Shown: one piece after another, positions 1 to 6,890 of the stretch
Layout: each line of letters begins with the position of its first letter
How positions within the stretch are numbered: the first letter of the stretch is position 1
DNA from: CAUTVF01 sp963541805
GTDB lineage: Bacteria > Pseudomonadota > Alphaproteobacteria > Rs-D84 > CASDRH01
Direction of reading: 5' to 3'
Length of the DNA: 25,400 bases
NCBI GenBank assembly: GCA_963541805.1
Contig: CAUTVF010000006.1
Location: 1-25,400 of the forward strand
Notes under the pieces: generated by a model
Databases searched by the model: none
The model's input: the letters and a program-made list of their open reading frames with translations, nothing else
Told to the model about the DNA's origin: nothing
Made by a program: the position numbers and the translations under genes

Positions 1-1299
1 TACTTGTTCTCCGGTTGTAATTGATGGTGGGATAAATTCATTTTTTCCACGTTTCATTACTCCTAATGGATCTGATGCTCGATATGGATCGACCCCCTCT
101 TCTCCTTTTCTTGCAGATTCAATTAACTCTACTTTTGGACTTTTATCTGAACCGTCTTTAACCGCCTTACGTTTTTCCATGGCAGCACTATATGATGCTT
201 TCATATCATCCACATCTGACGTATCAAATACGGGTTTTCTCAATCCCTCAGGTATTTCTTGCAAAATCCTATCATCAATTGTACTTGTTTTTCCATCCAA
301 TCTTGGTCCCATCCCAATTACTTCTTGAGTTCCAGGTTTGACAATTTTTCCATTATCTTGCAAAGTTCCAATCACACTTTTACAATCTGGAGACATGACC
401 TTTTTATTTGTTTGAATCCATCCTAAAAAATCTCCATTTCTTTTTCTTCCCTTTGCTGCATATTTTCTGCAATCTAAGTCGTTACTTTTTGTACTCGTTT
501 CTTCTTTATTATCTGATTCATCTGTTTCTTCATCTTCCTTATATTCAGCGTCACTTGATTCGCTACTTTCATTGCTTTGACTTTCTCCTTCTTCAGATGG
601 AGAGGATTGATTATTTTCTTGGGGCAATGGAGTAGAGGGAGTTTCTTGTTCTATATCCTCTTTATTTTCTGTAATTGAATTATTTTGGTTTGTTTCATTA
701 TTTTCTACAATTGATGTATCTATAGATTCTGCTGCTTTTGATGATAAAGATAAACTAACACTTTTATTTTTCTCATCTGTAACATCGCTTGAATCCAAAC
801 CATGCCAGGCTACTAATAAATTCAGTGATTTATTTTCAATCTCTGTTGGAGAGTAGGTAATTGTAACTGTACACTGTTCGCCAACATCCATTTTTTTCCT
901 TTCAATACAGGAATCTACAATTTTAATTGATGCTATGTTGGTATCTATACTAATTTTTGAAATTACTGCAGGGGCGTCTTTAACAGTTATATTTATTACC
1001 AATTCAGATGATGAATTAACAGTCACCGCATTAAACTCTATATTCAGCGGATTAACATCAATTTCTGGTAGTACTTTTGCAACAATTTTTTCATTCTGTT
1101 TATCTGATGTTGTAACTGCTTTGTCGTTTGGTATTGCAACCTTTTTCTTCTTTCCGATTAATATTGCCGCTGTAAATAATGTCAAGCATACGACAGAAGC
1201 AATTACAATATATACATTCGTTCTTTTAATTGCTGCTTTATTAATATTTTCAGCATTCTTTGTACTATCTGTTGTATGCTTTTTTTTTCGTAAGAACAT
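1..1299 (-). CDS. VirB10-like T4SS inner-membrane/core protein with Ig-like domain (C-terminus off-window)
   Basis: The frame is open from an ATG at 1297-1299 to the window edge (433 codons, no stop), so the C-terminus is missing. Visible order: a short basic N-terminus; one membrane segment at about residues 29-50; a domain at about 77-168 with the look of an ASH/HYDIN-type Ig-like fold (P-L-N-I-E-F start, then a Cys, G-E-Q-C and T-Y-S-P); an acidic Ser/Glu/Asp/Asn-rich linker at about 185-275; and a short repeat region at 289-331 in which KVMSPDCKSVIG and KIVKPGTQEVIG resemble each other. The gene starts 35 bases after the virB9-like stop on the same strand. VirB10/TrbI proteins have this layout (N-in, one membrane pass, long linker, C-terminal barrel), and virB10 normally follows virB9. 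The diagnostic TrbI barrel would lie beyond the edge, so the assignment rests on position and topology. DotG/IcmE is the main alternative. Confidence 0.55.
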   Translation of the reverse strand, partial: MFLRKKKHTTDSTKNAENINKAAIKRTNVYIVIASVVCLTLFTAAILIGKKKKVAIPNDKAVTTSDKQNEKIVAKVLPEIDVNPLNIEFNAVTVNSSSELVINITVKDAPAVISKISIDTNIASIKIVDSCIERKKMDVGEQCTVTITYSPTEIENKSLNLLVAWHGLDSSDVTDEKNKSVSLSLSSKAAESIDTSIVENNETNQNNSITENKEDIEQETPSTPLPQENNQSSPSEEGESQSNESSESSDAEYKEDEETDESDNKEETSTKSNDLDCRKYAAKGRKRNGDFLGWIQTNKKVMSPDCKSVIGTLQDNGKIVKPGTQEVIGMGPRLDGKTSTIDDRILQEIPEGLRKPVFDTSDVDDMKASYSAAMEKRKAVKDGSDKSPKVELIESARKGEEGVDPYRASDPLGVMKRGKNEFIPPSITTGEQV

Positions 1300-1334
1300 A
1301 TTTATCTTGTCACACAATTTTAACAATAGACTTG

Positions 1335-2858
1335 TTATTGAATACGAACAACATTACATGGTGTAGAAAATGCTGCTAATTTCCTACAAATTGCATCCGC
1401 TTCTTCAATTGCATCAAATGGACCAATACGCAATCTATAAAATTCATTTCCCTTGAATTGAGTTTTAGATAGTTCATCAACTCCTTTTGTTTCAACGGAA
1501 TAATAGGGAGTAAACTCTTTTAAAAATTCAAAAGAATTTTGCATTTTATACCATTCCTCGTCCAAAGATTTTGGGGTCTTTCCACGTGCTAATTCCACAG
1601 CAAATGTAATTTTTGTCTGTTTAACAATTGGTACATAATGTGATGGTAAAACATACGCATTCGTTTTAATTGAATTCTTTGGATCTGCATTCGCATACGC
1701 ATCATTTACTCCAAAATACCCACTACCTGTATATACTCCAGAATTAAAATTGTTCATTGCATAACCTGATTGCATCTGCATTCCATAAGTATTCATATTT
1801 CCACCAACTGGAGCCCCCATTTGTATAGGATTCTGATATGCCATTTGTTTGTTTTGATTTACAGTTGCATCAGGAAGTGCAGGTACCATAAAAGGCTGTG
1901 GCGGTTGAGAGAGTAAAAATGGCGTCCCGCGTTTTTTAATACATACAATTCTTTGCCCAGAACGTAAAATAATATCTCCAATTCCTTCGATTACCAGTAA
2001 TCGAGAGTAAGGGCCTTCAGTTCTAAATCCAACAGGGGATTCTCCTCCTTCTACCAGTAATGAGGCTGCCGGTCTTTGTGTCATGTAAATGGCTTTCTCT
2101 CCAAAATCAATATATGTAAATACTTGATCTCTCCATACACGCTCAGGGGCGATGATGTAATCATCTGGATTTGGAACAAAAACATCTAAATCAAATCTGA
2201 ATTCTGATGGGTCGACAGGAATCGATTTGATCCATCCAAAATCCTCTCCCTCAAGCATGAAATTATCATTTCCTGAATTATTGCCCATCCTACTTGCATT
2301 CAATGATTTTAGTGAACTATTTCCAGATGCTTCGCCACTGAAATTATTACCACCCTTTCTATATCTGTTTGGAACAATAACATCAACTTCCATATTTGTA
2401 GTTGTTTCTGTATTAACAGGTTCGCTTTTTAAATAAAATATGTATTTATTTCCACTATCTCCAATGATTGTAAGATTTGTATCTGCCATTGCACGTCCAT
2501 CAACTGGTGTAATCATAAAAGTATTTTTAGATATAGGTCGTCCATCAAAAAAATCTTTGTCTCCAATATATGCATCTTTTATCTTTTCCCAGTCCGGGAA
2601 ATTTATAAGTGTTGTCATTCCATCGCGTAGGCGAACAGGAATAAACGATCCCGGTTCCCAAGAAATTCTGGAATATCCAGGCTTACTTTGGCCAGCTCCC
2701 AGATTTGCTGTTGGATTATTCCATGCAGCCTGCACTCCAAATCCGCTATCGGCTTTTGGTGCACCCTCTCCAGCATCTTGAGCAAATAATGTTGAATAAT
2801 ACACAGAAGCCAGTAAAATAAAGTCGCAGAGCAGAGATTTTAAAAATTTAACAATCAT
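1335..2858 (-). CDS. virB9: VirB9/TrbG-family T4SS core protein fused to a C-terminal SPOR domain
   Basis: A 507-residue protein. Residues 1-27 are a signal peptide (hydrophobic core, then LFAQ). Residues about 66-165 fit the VirB9 N-terminal domain: the segment TTLINF, a G-D pair, then ADTNLTIIGDSGNKYIFYL, the usual TNL...Y.F pattern. Residues 236-312 fit the VirB9 C-terminal domain: APERVWRDQVFTYIDFG, then ESPVGFRTEG, then DIILRSGQRIVCIKK. Residues 320-400 are a Met/Gln/Asn/Gly/Pro-rich linker. Residues about 415-507 are a SPOR domain: ITFAVELARGKTPKSLDEEW and NEFYRLRIGPF with a Cys pair (491, 501). SPOR domains bind glycan strands stripped of stem peptides, mostly at division sites. VirB9 forms the outer-membrane core ring with VirB7 and VirB10; typical VirB9 is 270-300 residues, so the extra length is the linker plus SPOR. 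A TAAGGA ribosome site lies just before the ATG. A virB10-like gene follows. The VirB9 and SPOR calls are firm; the functional link between them is inferred. Confidence 0.85.
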   Translation of the reverse strand: MIVKFLKSLLCDFILLASVYYSTLFAQDAGEGAPKADSGFGVQAAWNNPTANLGAGQSKPGYSRISWEPGSFIPVRLRDGMTTLINFPDWEKIKDAYIGDKDFFDGRPISKNTFMITPVDGRAMADTNLTIIGDSGNKYIFYLKSEPVNTETTTNMEVDVIVPNRYRKGGNNFSGEASGNSSLKSLNASRMGNNSGNDNFMLEGEDFGWIKSIPVDPSEFRFDLDVFVPNPDDYIIAPERVWRDQVFTYIDFGEKAIYMTQRPAASLLVEGGESPVGFRTEGPYSRLLVIEGIGDIILRSGQRIVCIKKRGTPFLLSQPPQPFMVPALPDATVNQNKQMAYQNPIQMGAPVGGNMNTYGMQMQSGYAMNNFNSGVYTGSGYFGVNDAYANADPKNSIKTNAYVLPSHYVPIVKQTKITFAVELARGKTPKSLDEEWYKMQNSFEFLKEFTPYYSVETKGVDELSKTQFKGNEFYRLRIGPFDAIEEADAICRKLAAFSTPCNVVRIQ

Positions 2859-2885
2859 GATATTCCTTATAAACCCACCCGCAGA

Positions 2886-2914
2886 ATTATAACAAACTTT
2901 GCAAGGGTAAACAA
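2886..2914 (-). promoter_or_regulatory. Predicted sigma70 promoter of virB9-virB10
   Basis: On the minus strand TTGTTT (2909-2914) is followed after 17 bases by a perfect TATAAT (2886-2891). It sits about 30 bases upstream of the virB9-like start, giving a short leader that contains the ribosome site. It indicates that the virB9-virB10 block is transcribed independently of the virB7/virB8 block. Confidence 0.5.
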
Positions 2915-2993
2915 GAATAAAGCATATAAACTGTACCAGTTTTTAAATTAGTTTTTTAATATTTAAGATTGTTTATTATAAATATTTTATTAC

Positions 2994-3011
2994 AAGGTAT
3001 TATTATACCTT
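2994..3011. repeat. Perfect inverted repeat between divergent virB9 and rplM promoters
   Basis: AAGGTAT (2994-3000) and ATACCTT (3005-3011) are exact inverted arms separated by TATT. The palindrome lies in the 237-base divergent spacer, 20 bases upstream of the rplM -35 box. No U-tract follows and no gene ends there, so it is not a terminator. It could be an operator for a dimeric regulator or a chance AT-rich palindrome. The rest of the spacer is AT-rich with only the two promoters visible. Confidence 0.35.
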
Positions 3012-3031
3012 TAATTAATACCGTAAAAAAC

Positions 3032-3059
3032 TTGACTTTTTTAAATTATTAGTGATAAT
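3032..3059 (+). promoter_or_regulatory. Predicted sigma70 promoter of rplM-rpsI
   Basis: TTGACT (3032-3037), a 16-base spacer and GATAAT (3054-3059) preceded by TG form a strong consensus-like promoter 36 bases upstream of the rplM start. An AAGGG ribosome site at 3084-3088 follows with proper spacing to the ATG at 3096. Confidence 0.6.
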
Positions 3060-3095
3060 TCCATCACGAATAATTATTAGCATAAGGGTTTAGAT

Positions 3096-3572
3096 ATGTT
3101 AACAAAATCTACAATGTCGATAAAGAAACCAGAAGTGAAACGTGATTGGTTTTTAATTGATGCAACTGATTTAATTGATGGGCGCCTTGCATCCGTGATT
3201 GCATTTTATTTAATGGGTAAACACAAACCAATTTATACTCCTCATGTGGATTGCGGGGATTATATAGTTGTTGTAAATGCAGAAAAAGTTGCATTGACAG
3301 GGATGCGCAAACCACTGCAGTTAAAGTATTTTCATCATACTGGGTTCCCTGGTGGTATTAAAGAAATTAATGCAAAAGATACTTTAAGTGGTAAGCATCC
3401 AGAGCGTGTTATTATAAAAGCTGTTGAAAGGATGCTTCCTAAAACAAAATTGGGCAGACAGATGATAAAAAAATTATTTGTTTATGCTGGTAATGATCAT
3501 AAACACATTGCACAAAATCCAATACAATTGGATGTTGTAAAAATGAATTCAAAGAATAAGAGAGGTGCATAA
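3096..3572 (+). CDS. rplM: 50S ribosomal protein L13
   Basis: A 158-residue protein with the L13 signature: EVKRDWFLIDATD near the N-terminus (residues 12-24), GRLAS, the MGKHKPIYTPHVDCGDYIVV block, KYFHHTGFPGGIKE, and the RMLPKTKLGRQM segment. L13 is an early assembly protein of the large subunit. The start at 3096 is supported by AAGGG at 3084-3088; a second in-frame ATG at 3114 would also give a normal N-terminus but lacks a ribosome site. It is the first gene of the conserved rplM-rpsI pair; its TAA overlaps the rpsI ATG by one base, implying translational coupling. The pair sits between the two halves of a type IV secretion locus encoded on the other strand. Confidence 0.97.
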   Translation: MLTKSTMSIKKPEVKRDWFLIDATDLIDGRLASVIAFYLMGKHKPIYTPHVDCGDYIVVVNAEKVALTGMRKPLQLKYFHHTGFPGGIKEINAKDTLSGKHPERVIIKAVERMLPKTKLGRQMIKKLFVYAGNDHKHIAQNPIQLDVVKMNSKNKRGA

Positions 3573-4231
3573 TGGTTGCAAAAGATAAAGATACAAAAGT
3601 AGAAGTAAAATTAGATACAACCAAAACAAAGAAAACTGTATCTGCTGCGCCTAAAAAAGTAAAACCAGATGTGGATGTTGAAGTTAAGGTAAAAAAAGTT
3701 GCTGGAGGAAAAAAAGATAAAGAAGTAGTTAGTGATTTGTCAGAAATAAAAGATTTGGTTGATACAAAAGAGCTTAAAGTTGAGAGTTTTGATTCTTCTT
3801 CAGAAGAAATATCAACTGTAAAATATACAGCCAAACAGGACAATCTTGGTAGATCTTATGCAACTGGTAAAAGAAAGGACGCAGTTGCTAGAGTTTGGAT
3901 TAAACTGGGCAAGGGAAATATAGTGATTAATGGTAAAGCCATGTCAGATTATTTTCGTCGTCCTGTGTTGCAGATGATCGTTAATCAACCTTTCGCTGTT
4001 ACAGATCGTTTGGGAGGTTTTGATTGTAATATAACCGTATCTGGTGGAGGGCTTTCTGGACAAGCAGGCGCGGTTAAACACGGTATTTCAAAGGCTTTAT
4101 GTAATTTTAATCCTGAGTTACGTCCGATTTTAAAAAAATCAGGATTTTTAACCAGAGATGCGAGAACAGTTGAACGTAAAAAGTTCGGACACGCAAAAGC
4201 ACGTCGTTCATTCCAGTTCAGTAAAAGATAA
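3572..4231 (+). CDS. rpsI: 30S ribosomal protein S9 with a long N-terminal extension
   Basis: A 219-residue protein. The S9 core starts at about residue 93 (GRSYATGKRKDAVARVW) and runs through the GQAGAVKHGISKAL segment to the universally conserved basic tail ending RRSFQFSKR, which reaches the P-site tRNA in S9 structures. The core is about 127 residues, the usual size of the whole protein. Residues 1-92 are an added low-complexity segment rich in Lys, Val, Asp, Glu, Ser and Thr, with no hydrophobic stretch, probably disordered. The start at the overlapping TAATG has an AGAGG ribosome site six bases upstream, and no better internal start is seen, so the extension appears to be translated. 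Charged S9 extensions occur in other alphaproteobacteria. The gene ends 28 bases before an intrinsic terminator. Confidence 0.96.
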   Translation: MVAKDKDTKVEVKLDTTKTKKTVSAAPKKVKPDVDVEVKVKKVAGGKKDKEVVSDLSEIKDLVDTKELKVESFDSSSEEISTVKYTAKQDNLGRSYATGKRKDAVARVWIKLGKGNIVINGKAMSDYFRRPVLQMIVNQPFAVTDRLGGFDCNITVSGGGLSGQAGAVKHGISKALCNFNPELRPILKKSGFLTRDARTVERKKFGHAKARRSFQFSKR

Positions 4232-4258
4232 TTTTATTTGTGTTTGTGATGATATAAG

Positions 4259-4287
4259 CCGGGTTATATTTATAACCCGGTTTCTTC
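4259..4287 (+). terminator. Intrinsic terminator of rplM-rpsI, overlapping the convergent virB8-like gene
   Basis: CCGGGTTATA (4259-4268) and TATAACCCGG (4271-4280) form a perfect 10-base stem, realistically 9 base pairs with a 4-base loop, in very AT-rich surroundings. It is followed by the T-rich stretch TTTCTTCTTTTTT on the plus strand. On the minus strand the same bases encode the last codons (T-G-L-stop) of the converging VirB8-like gene, so the hairpin may serve both directions, although the minus-strand tail is poor in T. Confidence 0.85.
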
Positions 4288-4962
4288 TTTTTTATATGTG
4301 TCTATAATAAAGCCAAGGGGGTTTTTATATTTTATTTTTTCATTTCTAATAAATAATTTTGGGTTAAAGTGAGCTTTTATTTTTACACGTGCTTTTTTTG
4401 CAGAAATAACATCCCCTTGTTTATTAATTGTATCAATTTCAATATCACTTATCCATTCAGGATTGTCAGAAAGACGATCGGATGTATTAGGTTGTGTTAT
4501 AAATCTGACAACCCTTTTATTATTTTCATATTTAACATTTTTAACAAAATCTTTGTATATTTGATCGCTGGACATGAATTTTATATCTGAATCATTTCCA
4601 TGCAATATTTGCATATATTCATTATCTGGTATAAAACTTTCCCTATCTATGATATATTTTTTTACCAAATTCATTGCCATATAATAACCAGGTTGTTCAT
4701 ATTTCATACTATATAATGTACGTTCACTTTCCGGAATTTCCTGCATTAAATTAAACATATTTTTTGTAACATAAATTTCCCTATCTTCGATATTTGTACT
4801 TCTTATATAAATTGGTTGTACTTTTGTATTTGGCATTATTTTAAGAAATGTCCATAATAAAATTATATTACTGATAAATCCCATTGTAATAAATATAATC
4901 AGTATTCTTGCAAGCCATAAAAACTTTTGTTCTTCTTTTCGTTGAAAAATTTTATTTGTCAT
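4270..4962 (-). CDS. virB8: VirB8-family T4SS protein (third VirB8-like copy, most canonical)
   Basis: A 230-residue protein with a short basic N-terminus, one membrane segment at about residues 15-41, and a periplasmic domain. Two features match the VirB8 family: RE-Y at 61-64 (REIYVTKNMF), like the family's RE.Y element, and the C-terminal NPLGFIIDTYKKEE at 214-227, matching the conserved NPLGF.V..Y end of VirB8. VirB8 is an inner-membrane assembly factor with an NTF2-like periplasmic fold. A GAGG ribosome site precedes the ATG, and the gene starts 6 bases after the preceding VirB8-like gene. Its last codons are built from the rpsI terminator stem. The length equals that of typical VirB8, so this copy is the best candidate for the canonical one. 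Confidence 0.8.
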   Translation of the reverse strand: MTNKIFQRKEEQKFLWLARILIIFITMGFISNIILLWTFLKIMPNTKVQPIYIRSTNIEDREIYVTKNMFNLMQEIPESERTLYSMKYEQPGYYMAMNLVKKYIIDRESFIPDNEYMQILHGNDSDIKFMSSDQIYKDFVKNVKYENNKRVVRFITQPNTSDRLSDNPEWISDIEIDTINKQGDVISAKKARVKIKAHFNPKLFIRNEKIKYKNPLGFIIDTYKKEETGL

Positions 4963-4968
4963 AATTCC

Positions 4969-5721
4969 TCATCTAATCAAAGTTTTATCCAAATATACTA
5001 CGGTAAAATTAAAAACATTTGCAGGGTAATACATTTTTATAAATTCGGCATTATTAATATAATTTCCATAATTATCACCCATCTTGACAACCATATTTAT
5101 ATCGTAAATTTCAAATTTAGCATCTTTTAGATAGTCAATGTTGGGAGATTTATATACAAATTTTACTCTTGTTATCCATTCATCTTTTTTTCCATTCTTC
5201 CTTTTTGGAGTATTAATAATTTCAACACTTCTTGTCGTATGTTCTTTTAATAAATTCGTATATTCAACTTTATCTTGGTTAATAAAATCTTTTGTTGCAG
5301 GCATTAATTGATAAACTCCATTTCCCATTAAAATAACTTTTGATATTCGAGGAGCAATTAATATTGATTGTTTTATTTTGTTGCCAGCATTAACGGGTAT
5401 AAATTTTTGAATCGATAAATCTTTGTGTTCGGTTACTGTATATCTTTCTGTTAAATATTCCATAATTAACTTTTGTATTAAATCCTCTAACTCATTATTA
5501 TCAATTGACATTAACATTTTTGTTTTGATTATATCATCTGTTTTATTATAATCCTCATTTAAGCTGATAATAAAATTTACATTTGCATCTTTTGGGTTTG
5601 TAACATTTCCAGTATATAAGGTATCGTTAATAACGATGGCAATTAAACAATTTATAGCTATCATTAAAAAGCACAAAAACAGTAGTATATTTTTAAAATT
5701 TTGAAATAAAAAATTTTTCAT
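4969..5721 (-). CDS. VirB8-like T4SS protein (second copy, divergent)
   Basis: A 250-residue protein with an N-terminal membrane segment at about residues 11-31 and a mostly beta/alpha periplasmic region. The end (YPANVFNFTVVYLDKTLIR, residues 232-250) resembles the terminal NPLGF.V..Y.D strand of VirB8 but lacks the exact NPLGF. Its start codon overlaps the preceding gene's stop as ATGA (5718-5721), indicating tight translational coupling. It lies between two other single-pass proteins of the same layout, which is the main reason to call it a VirB8-family paralogue. The sequence has diverged too far from the 230-residue copy to be a recent duplicate. Confidence 0.6.
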   Translation of the reverse strand: MKNFLFQNFKNILLFLCFLMIAINCLIAIVINDTLYTGNVTNPKDANVNFIISLNEDYNKTDDIIKTKMLMSIDNNELEDLIQKLIMEYLTERYTVTEHKDLSIQKFIPVNAGNKIKQSILIAPRISKVILMGNGVYQLMPATKDFINQDKVEYTNLLKEHTTRSVEIINTPKRKNGKKDEWITRVKFVYKSPNIDYLKDAKFEIYDINMVVKMGDNYGNYINNAEFIKMYYPANVFNFTVVYLDKTLIR

Positions 5722-6890
5722 TGTTTATTCTCAGATTGACTTTTACTTGCAGCTAACGATTTTATTTTTATCTTTTTTGTTTTTCTTCGTGTTTTTATCC
5801 TTTTCTTATTTTTCTTTATTATATACTTTGTATCTGTATGATTTTGATCATTATTTATAATTTTTATATCAATATTATTATTAGATTCTGTTAAATTTGT
5901 TATGGAATTTGAAATCATGTAATTATATTTTTTATAAATGTCTGTTATATCAATACTTTTATATTTATTATGCAATATAAAATTTGTAGAATGTTCTAAT
6001 ATTTTGAATTGTTTAATCCAATTTTTATTTATTCCTAGATGTCCAGATTCATTTTGAAATAATCGCAGCGATACTGTGTTATTTGATGTAAAAAATTCTG
6101 TATTAATATGATATCCATTTTTAAAGTCTACAGTCATAAAATCAACCTTAATATAAAACATATAACTCCTAAATGGAGTTATTTTTTCTTCTGTTTGGTG
6201 CAAAGAATCCTTGAAAGCTTCAATTGAGGTTAATGCAATTTCCTCCAATATTGACTGTTTTGCTTTATTGTGGTTTATTAATCCATAAAAGAAAGGTTCA
6301 ACTTTTAATATTTTGACCAGTCTAACTATACCTGATTCTTGTCTTGCTTCTAATACAGGTTTTACAAATTCAAAAAACACATTATAAATATTTCGATCTG
6401 CTTCAAGACAAACTGAGCAACTTGAATCATTAGTAATATTTTTTGTCTTGTTCTGTTCTTCAAAGCAATTGCACCATCTGGAATTGTTTATATTTGTGTC
6501 AAGATCAATTGAATAATAATTTGTAATCCAATTTGTTAAAAAATCTTCTGCTAGTATTTGAATGTTATGATATATTGATTTAGCACCAGGATTATAAAAA
6601 TTTTTTACTTTAAATTTTTTATCATAGTTGGAATAGTAAATGAATAAAGGGTTAGGTTTAAATAAAAAAGTTTTGTAATAAACAGCAATACCTAATATCA
6701 CTGATGCTAAAAATAAAGCAATAGATATTAAAATGAATTTCTGTATTGCGAATATATAAACACGTTCTGGAAATGCAGTACTCTGAACCTTTGATGGATA
6801 GATCGGAATCCTATCATATTTTGTTAATTTATCTAATGGCTTTTGATTATTTGCATGCTCAAATTTAATTAAATCTTTGTCGAAGCCCAT
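5718..6890 (-). CDS. VirB8/TrbF-like T4SS protein with cysteine cluster and basic tail (first copy)
   Basis: A 390-residue protein: a cytoplasmic N-terminus of about 50 residues, one membrane segment at 51-72, then a large periplasmic region. Residues 113-139 (AEDFLTNWITNYYSIDLDTN, then a Trp) resemble the start of the VirB8/TrbF periplasmic domain. Cysteines at 140, 142, 158 and 161 form a CxC...CxxC cluster, plausibly disulfides in the periplasm. Residues 354-378 are an extremely Lys/Arg-rich tail, odd for a periplasmic end. It is 140-160 residues longer than usual VirB8. Its start overlaps the lipoprotein gene by 22 bases and has AGGAG eight bases upstream; it overlaps the next gene by ATGA. 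The family call rests on topology, context and weak motif similarity; a novel T4SS-associated protein is possible. Confidence 0.5.
   Translation of the reverse strand: MGFDKDLIKFEHANNQKPLDKLTKYDRIPIYPSKVQSTAFPERVYIFAIQKFILISIALFLASVILGIAVYYKTFLFKPNPLFIYYSNYDKKFKVKNFYNPGAKSIYHNIQILAEDFLTNWITNYYSIDLDTNINNSRWCNCFEEQNKTKNITNDSSCSVCLEADRNIYNVFFEFVKPVLEARQESGIVRLVKILKVEPFFYGLINHNKAKQSILEEIALTSIEAFKDSLHQTEEKITPFRSYMFYIKVDFMTVDFKNGYHINTEFFTSNNTVSLRLFQNESGHLGINKNWIKQFKILEHSTNFILHNKYKSIDITDIYKKYNYMISNSITNLTESNNNIDIKIINNDQNHTDTKYIIKKNKKRIKTRRKTKKIKIKSLAASKSQSENKQ

Noticed and set aside
935..1366. Plus-strand open frame of 143 codons
   Set aside because: It is a shadow opposite the VirB10-like and VirB9-like genes; the minus-strand frame has clear domain structure.
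1335..2858. DotH/IcmK (type IVB) identity for the VirB9-like protein
   Set aside because: The ERVWRDQVFTYIDFG and DIILRSGQRIVCI motifs are those of the VirB9/TrbG family, and the neighbouring NPLGF-type VirB8 also points to the VirB type.
4259..4280. Perfect palindrome considered as an IS end or recombination site
   Set aside because: Its position directly after rpsI and its T-rich tail explain it as an intrinsic terminator; no transposase or target duplication is nearby.
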